Origin: DAOTTW01 sp034437615
GTDB lineage: Bacteria; Chloroflexota; Anaerolineae; Aggregatilineales; Phototrophicaceae
Direction of reading: 5' to 3'
Length of the DNA: 34,687 nt
Assembly: GCA_034437615.1 (NCBI GenBank)
Contig: DAOTTW010000101.1
Span: 1 to 34,687, forward strand
The translations under genes were made by a program, and so were the position numbers. Within the stretch, counting starts at the first letter, position 1; each line of letters starts with the position of its first letter. Under the pieces are notes generated by a model. The model had not been told where the DNA came from. It worked only from the letters and a program-made list of their open reading frames with translations, and did no database searches. Shown one piece after another: positions 32,786 through 34,687 of the stretch.

Positions 32786-34027
32786 TTACGGCATGTGCAC
32801 AAATTCGCCCGTGTGTTCAGCCAGATAGCGCTTGATTTGGTCGGCTGCGATGGCCGCTTCGACATTCATATTGAACATGGCCCCTTTGCCCTTGTAGAAC
32901 GTGCCGACGAGATATAGCCCCGGATGCCCTAAAATCTGGCGTCCGTTGGGGTGCTCACTGACATCACGCAGGGGCCAGCCACGCTGACCATTGGGGCCGA
33001 TGCGCCAATCACAGGGCGCTGGGGAGCGATATGGGTCGCTATTATACTGCATGTCTATATCTAAATAGCGATGCAAAACCGGGGTGAATCCAGTCGCCAT
33101 GATGACCATATCCGGCTCTATCTGCGTCCCGTCCGCTAGCGTCACCTGATGCGCTTCAAACTGCGTTGGTGCCTCCACTGGCTCAATTTGCCCGGCACGC
33201 ACGACATCCAGCAATTCCGGCCCGCGATAGGCGGTTGTGGCTGCTGCGCCCGGTGGATGTGACTTCAGGCCATACTGCGCGATATTCGGGTATTTGCGGC
33301 TGCCGGCCCATTTCATGATGCGCTGGCAATGCTCACGGGGCAGGTTATCGGCCAGCATCAGCCACAGGTGCATGGGCAGGCCATAGGGGTAACGTGGCCG
33401 CAGGTCTACGCCTGAGCGGATGCCGATCCATGTGTGTGCGGCGTTGATCGCGGCTTCGACTGCAATATCCACGCCGCTTGGCCCGTTGCCCACGACCAGC
33501 ACGCGCTGTCCGCGTATCTGCTCCGGGCGCTTGTAGCTGCTGGAATGCATGATTGTGCCCTGAAAGGCATCCATACCGGGGATGTCCGGCATAATTGGAT
33601 TGCCGAAGATGCCTGTGGCGGTGATGACAACCGGATAGAAGCTGGTGCCTTCGCTGCTTTCCACGCGCCACAGGTTCGTACCCGGTTCCCGTGCCACGCG
33701 ATAGACTTCAACGCCAAGCTGGATGTTGAAAGCCTGCTCTGCCACGTAGCGAGATACATAAGCATGATACTGACGCGCCGATGGGAACAGCCCATACGAC
33801 ACCGGGAAGGGCGCTTCTGGCATGTGTGAATAGAAGCGCGATGTGTTCAGCTTCAGCGATGGATACAGGCTATCCCAGGTGGATGCAGTGATGTCGGCTC
33901 GGTCGATGACCTTGTAGGCGATGCCAGCTTGTTCCAGAGCGTAGGCGCTGGCGATACCTGCGGGACCTGCACCGATCACAAGCACGTCAGCGTCGGTGTT
34001 CGGTTTGGGTGTTGCGGTTGTAAGCAT
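32786..34027 (-). CDS. Flavin-containing monooxygenase (class B, FMO/YUCCA-like)
   Basis: These enzymes use FAD and NADPH to oxygenate N, S or carbonyl groups of small molecules. The 413-residue protein shows the FAD motif GAGPAG (19-24), the FMO signature F155-QGTIM-H161-SSS-Y165, the NADPH motif GNGPSG (180-185) and a late ATG motif (VIMATGFTPVL). All three are intact. The substrate is unknown. ATG 34027 has AAAGG (complement of 34037-34041) 9 nt upstream. The preceding gene on this strand ends 29 bp upstream, so the two may be co-transcribed, though no shared function is evident. Confidence 0.9.
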   Translation of the reverse strand: MLTTATPKPNTDADVLVIGAGPAGIASAYALEQAGIAYKVIDRADITASTWDSLYPSLKLNTSRFYSHMPEAPFPVSYGLFPSARQYHAYVSRYVAEQAFNIQLGVEVYRVAREPGTNLWRVESSEGTSFYPVVITATGIFGNPIMPDIPGMDAFQGTIMHSSSYKRPEQIRGQRVLVVGNGPSGVDIAVEAAINAAHTWIGIRSGVDLRPRYPYGLPMHLWLMLADNLPREHCQRIMKWAGSRKYPNIAQYGLKSHPPGAAATTAYRGPELLDVVRAGQIEPVEAPTQFEAHQVTLADGTQIEPDMVIMATGFTPVLHRYLDIDMQYNSDPYRSPAPCDWRIGPNGQRGWPLRDVSEHPNGRQILGHPGLYLVGTFYKGKGAMFNMNVEAAIAADQIKRYLAEHTGEFVHMP

Positions 34028-34056
34028 AGGATGGTGCCTTTATCAATAGAATGTGC

Positions 34057-34687
34057 CTAGTTGACGGATGTGCCTGCCATCGGTGCTGGCGTTTCGGTGG
34101 CCTGTGCGCGTGCTGTTATCGTCAGGTCGGCGGCTGTGGCCTGTGCGTCTAACGTTGCTTGTCGATCTCGTGGTAGCGCGGTGGCTGTCATCATCAGCAG
34201 CGGTGCATTGCGCGTGTTGGCCGCTTCTACCGTCAGCGGGAAGTTAATCGCATCCTCTGTTGTGCGCGGTTGCCATGCGTCTAGCGTTGGGAAGACGAGT
34301 TCCTGGATCATTTGCTCGCGGGCGGCGTTTTCCGTCATGTATTCCTCCACCGGGAAGGCGACGACATCGGTGGCGATGGCCCACGCACTTACGCCGACGA
34401 TCAGCAGCACCAGCAGCAACGCGCCCAACAGCAAGCGGTTATTCGTGCGGCGCTTCCCTGGGCTGACATCAGCGCGGTTGATGAACACACGTAACGTATT
34501 AACGTTGTAATCTTCGGGCAGTTTGGTACGGCGGTAGCCCCGCCACGCATCCGGCAGCGCCACGTTTTGCACCAGCAGCAGCGCGACCACATGCCCTTGA
34601 TCCGCAGCGCTGGCTACCGCTTGCCGCACCGATACATCACGCACGCTATCCGATGAGACCAGCACCAGCAGCAGCGGATTATGAACG
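34057..34687 (-). CDS. Membrane protein with a TIR-like N-terminal region (partial, runs off the window)
   Basis: The reading frame is open to the right edge, so only the last 210 or so codons are present; the apparent GTG start at 34665 is an internal Val codon. The visible part begins with NPLLLVLVSSDSVRD, then VALLLVQNVALPDAWRGY. This resembles the last strands and helices of a TIR domain (LVLSxxS, then VIPVLL and LPDxL). A membrane helix (about 28 residues, RLLLGALLLVLLIVGVSAW region) and an extracytoplasmic Thr/Ala-rich tail follow. TIR domains act as NADases or scaffolds in bacterial immunity and signalling. Where NADase TIRs usually have W-x-x-x-E, this reads SVRQA, so both key residues seem absent, but the alignment is by eye. 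Family assignment is moderate; function unknown. Confidence 0.6.
   Translation of the reverse strand, partial: VHNPLLLVLVSSDSVRDVSVRQAVASAADQGHVVALLLVQNVALPDAWRGYRRTKLPEDYNVNTLRVFINRADVSPGKRRTNNRLLLGALLLVLLIVGVSAWAIATDVVAFPVEEYMTENAAREQMIQELVFPTLDAWQPRTTEDAINFPLTVEAANTRNAPLLMMTATALPRDRQATLDAQATAADLTITARAQATETPAPMAGTSVN

Noticed and set aside
1..34687. tRNA, rRNA or riboswitch genes
   Set aside because: I looked for cloverleaf-like ends and conserved motifs in the gaps and found none. A tRNAscan and Rfam search would settle it.
1..34687. Evidence for a defence island or integrated element
   Set aside because: Apart from the partial TIR-like gene at the edge there are no nuclease, integrase or attachment-site signals; genes are mainly housekeeping and envelope functions.

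Overview
This 34.7 kb window is bacterial chromosomal DNA of fairly high GC content. It is densely packed with single genes and very short operons on both strands. I see no tRNA, rRNA, CRISPR array, prophage or transposase gene. The best guess for the source is a Chloroflexota bacterium, probably Anaerolineae-like. The clues are a bacterial Elp3, a family-4 type uracil-DNA glycosylase, envelope proteins with Thr/Pro-rich 'TxTP' tails, a DUF11/LPxTG-bearing subtilase, and short palindromic repeats of the TGTAGGG(A/G)C type between genes. This is inference from gene content; no marker RNA is present.

Layout: 80-3571 (-) class A penicillin-binding protein with a very long acidic and Pro/Gln-rich cytoplasmic tail; 3750-4349 (+) family-4-like uracil-DNA glycosylase without any cysteine; 4346-5203 (-) PyrK-like flavin/[2Fe-2S] electron-transfer protein; 5341-6105 (+) DUF4272 protein; 6326-8998 (-) double-FtsX permease; 9196-10893 (+) SppA-type peptidase with a TTG start; 11016-15656 (-) 1546-residue secreted subtilase with a C-terminal LPATG signal; 16027-16785 (+) metallo-beta-lactamase-fold hydrolase; 16894-19401 (+) Lon with an intrinsic terminator; 19944-21800 (+) Elp3 followed by a Thr/Pro-rich membrane protein (21807-22352); 22459-23985 (-) secreted multi-module protein; 24188-26014 (+) S9 peptidase lacking the expected catalytic His; 26182-28170 (+) ABC-F ATPase and 28200-28973 (+) SDR oxidoreductase; 28968-29837 (-) tandem GNAT protein; 30020-31147 (+) GT4 glycosyltransferase and 31247-32698 (+) polyprenyl glycosylphosphotransferase, a likely exopolysaccharide pair; 32786-34027 (-) flavin monooxygenase; 34057-34687 (-) C-terminal part of a membrane protein whose visible N-terminal end looks like the tail of a TIR domain.

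Themes: the genes are mainly housekeeping and envelope functions (peptidoglycan synthesis, proteolysis, exopolysaccharide, DNA and tRNA maintenance). No multi-gene novel system is evident. The unusual signals are protein families that have lost hallmark residues (the Fe-S cysteines of the glycosylase, the catalytic His of the S9 peptidase, the expected Glu position of the TIR-like fragment). The other is a family of oriented palindromic repeats at seven loci, all outside coding regions, whose stems vary in sequence but keep pairing.
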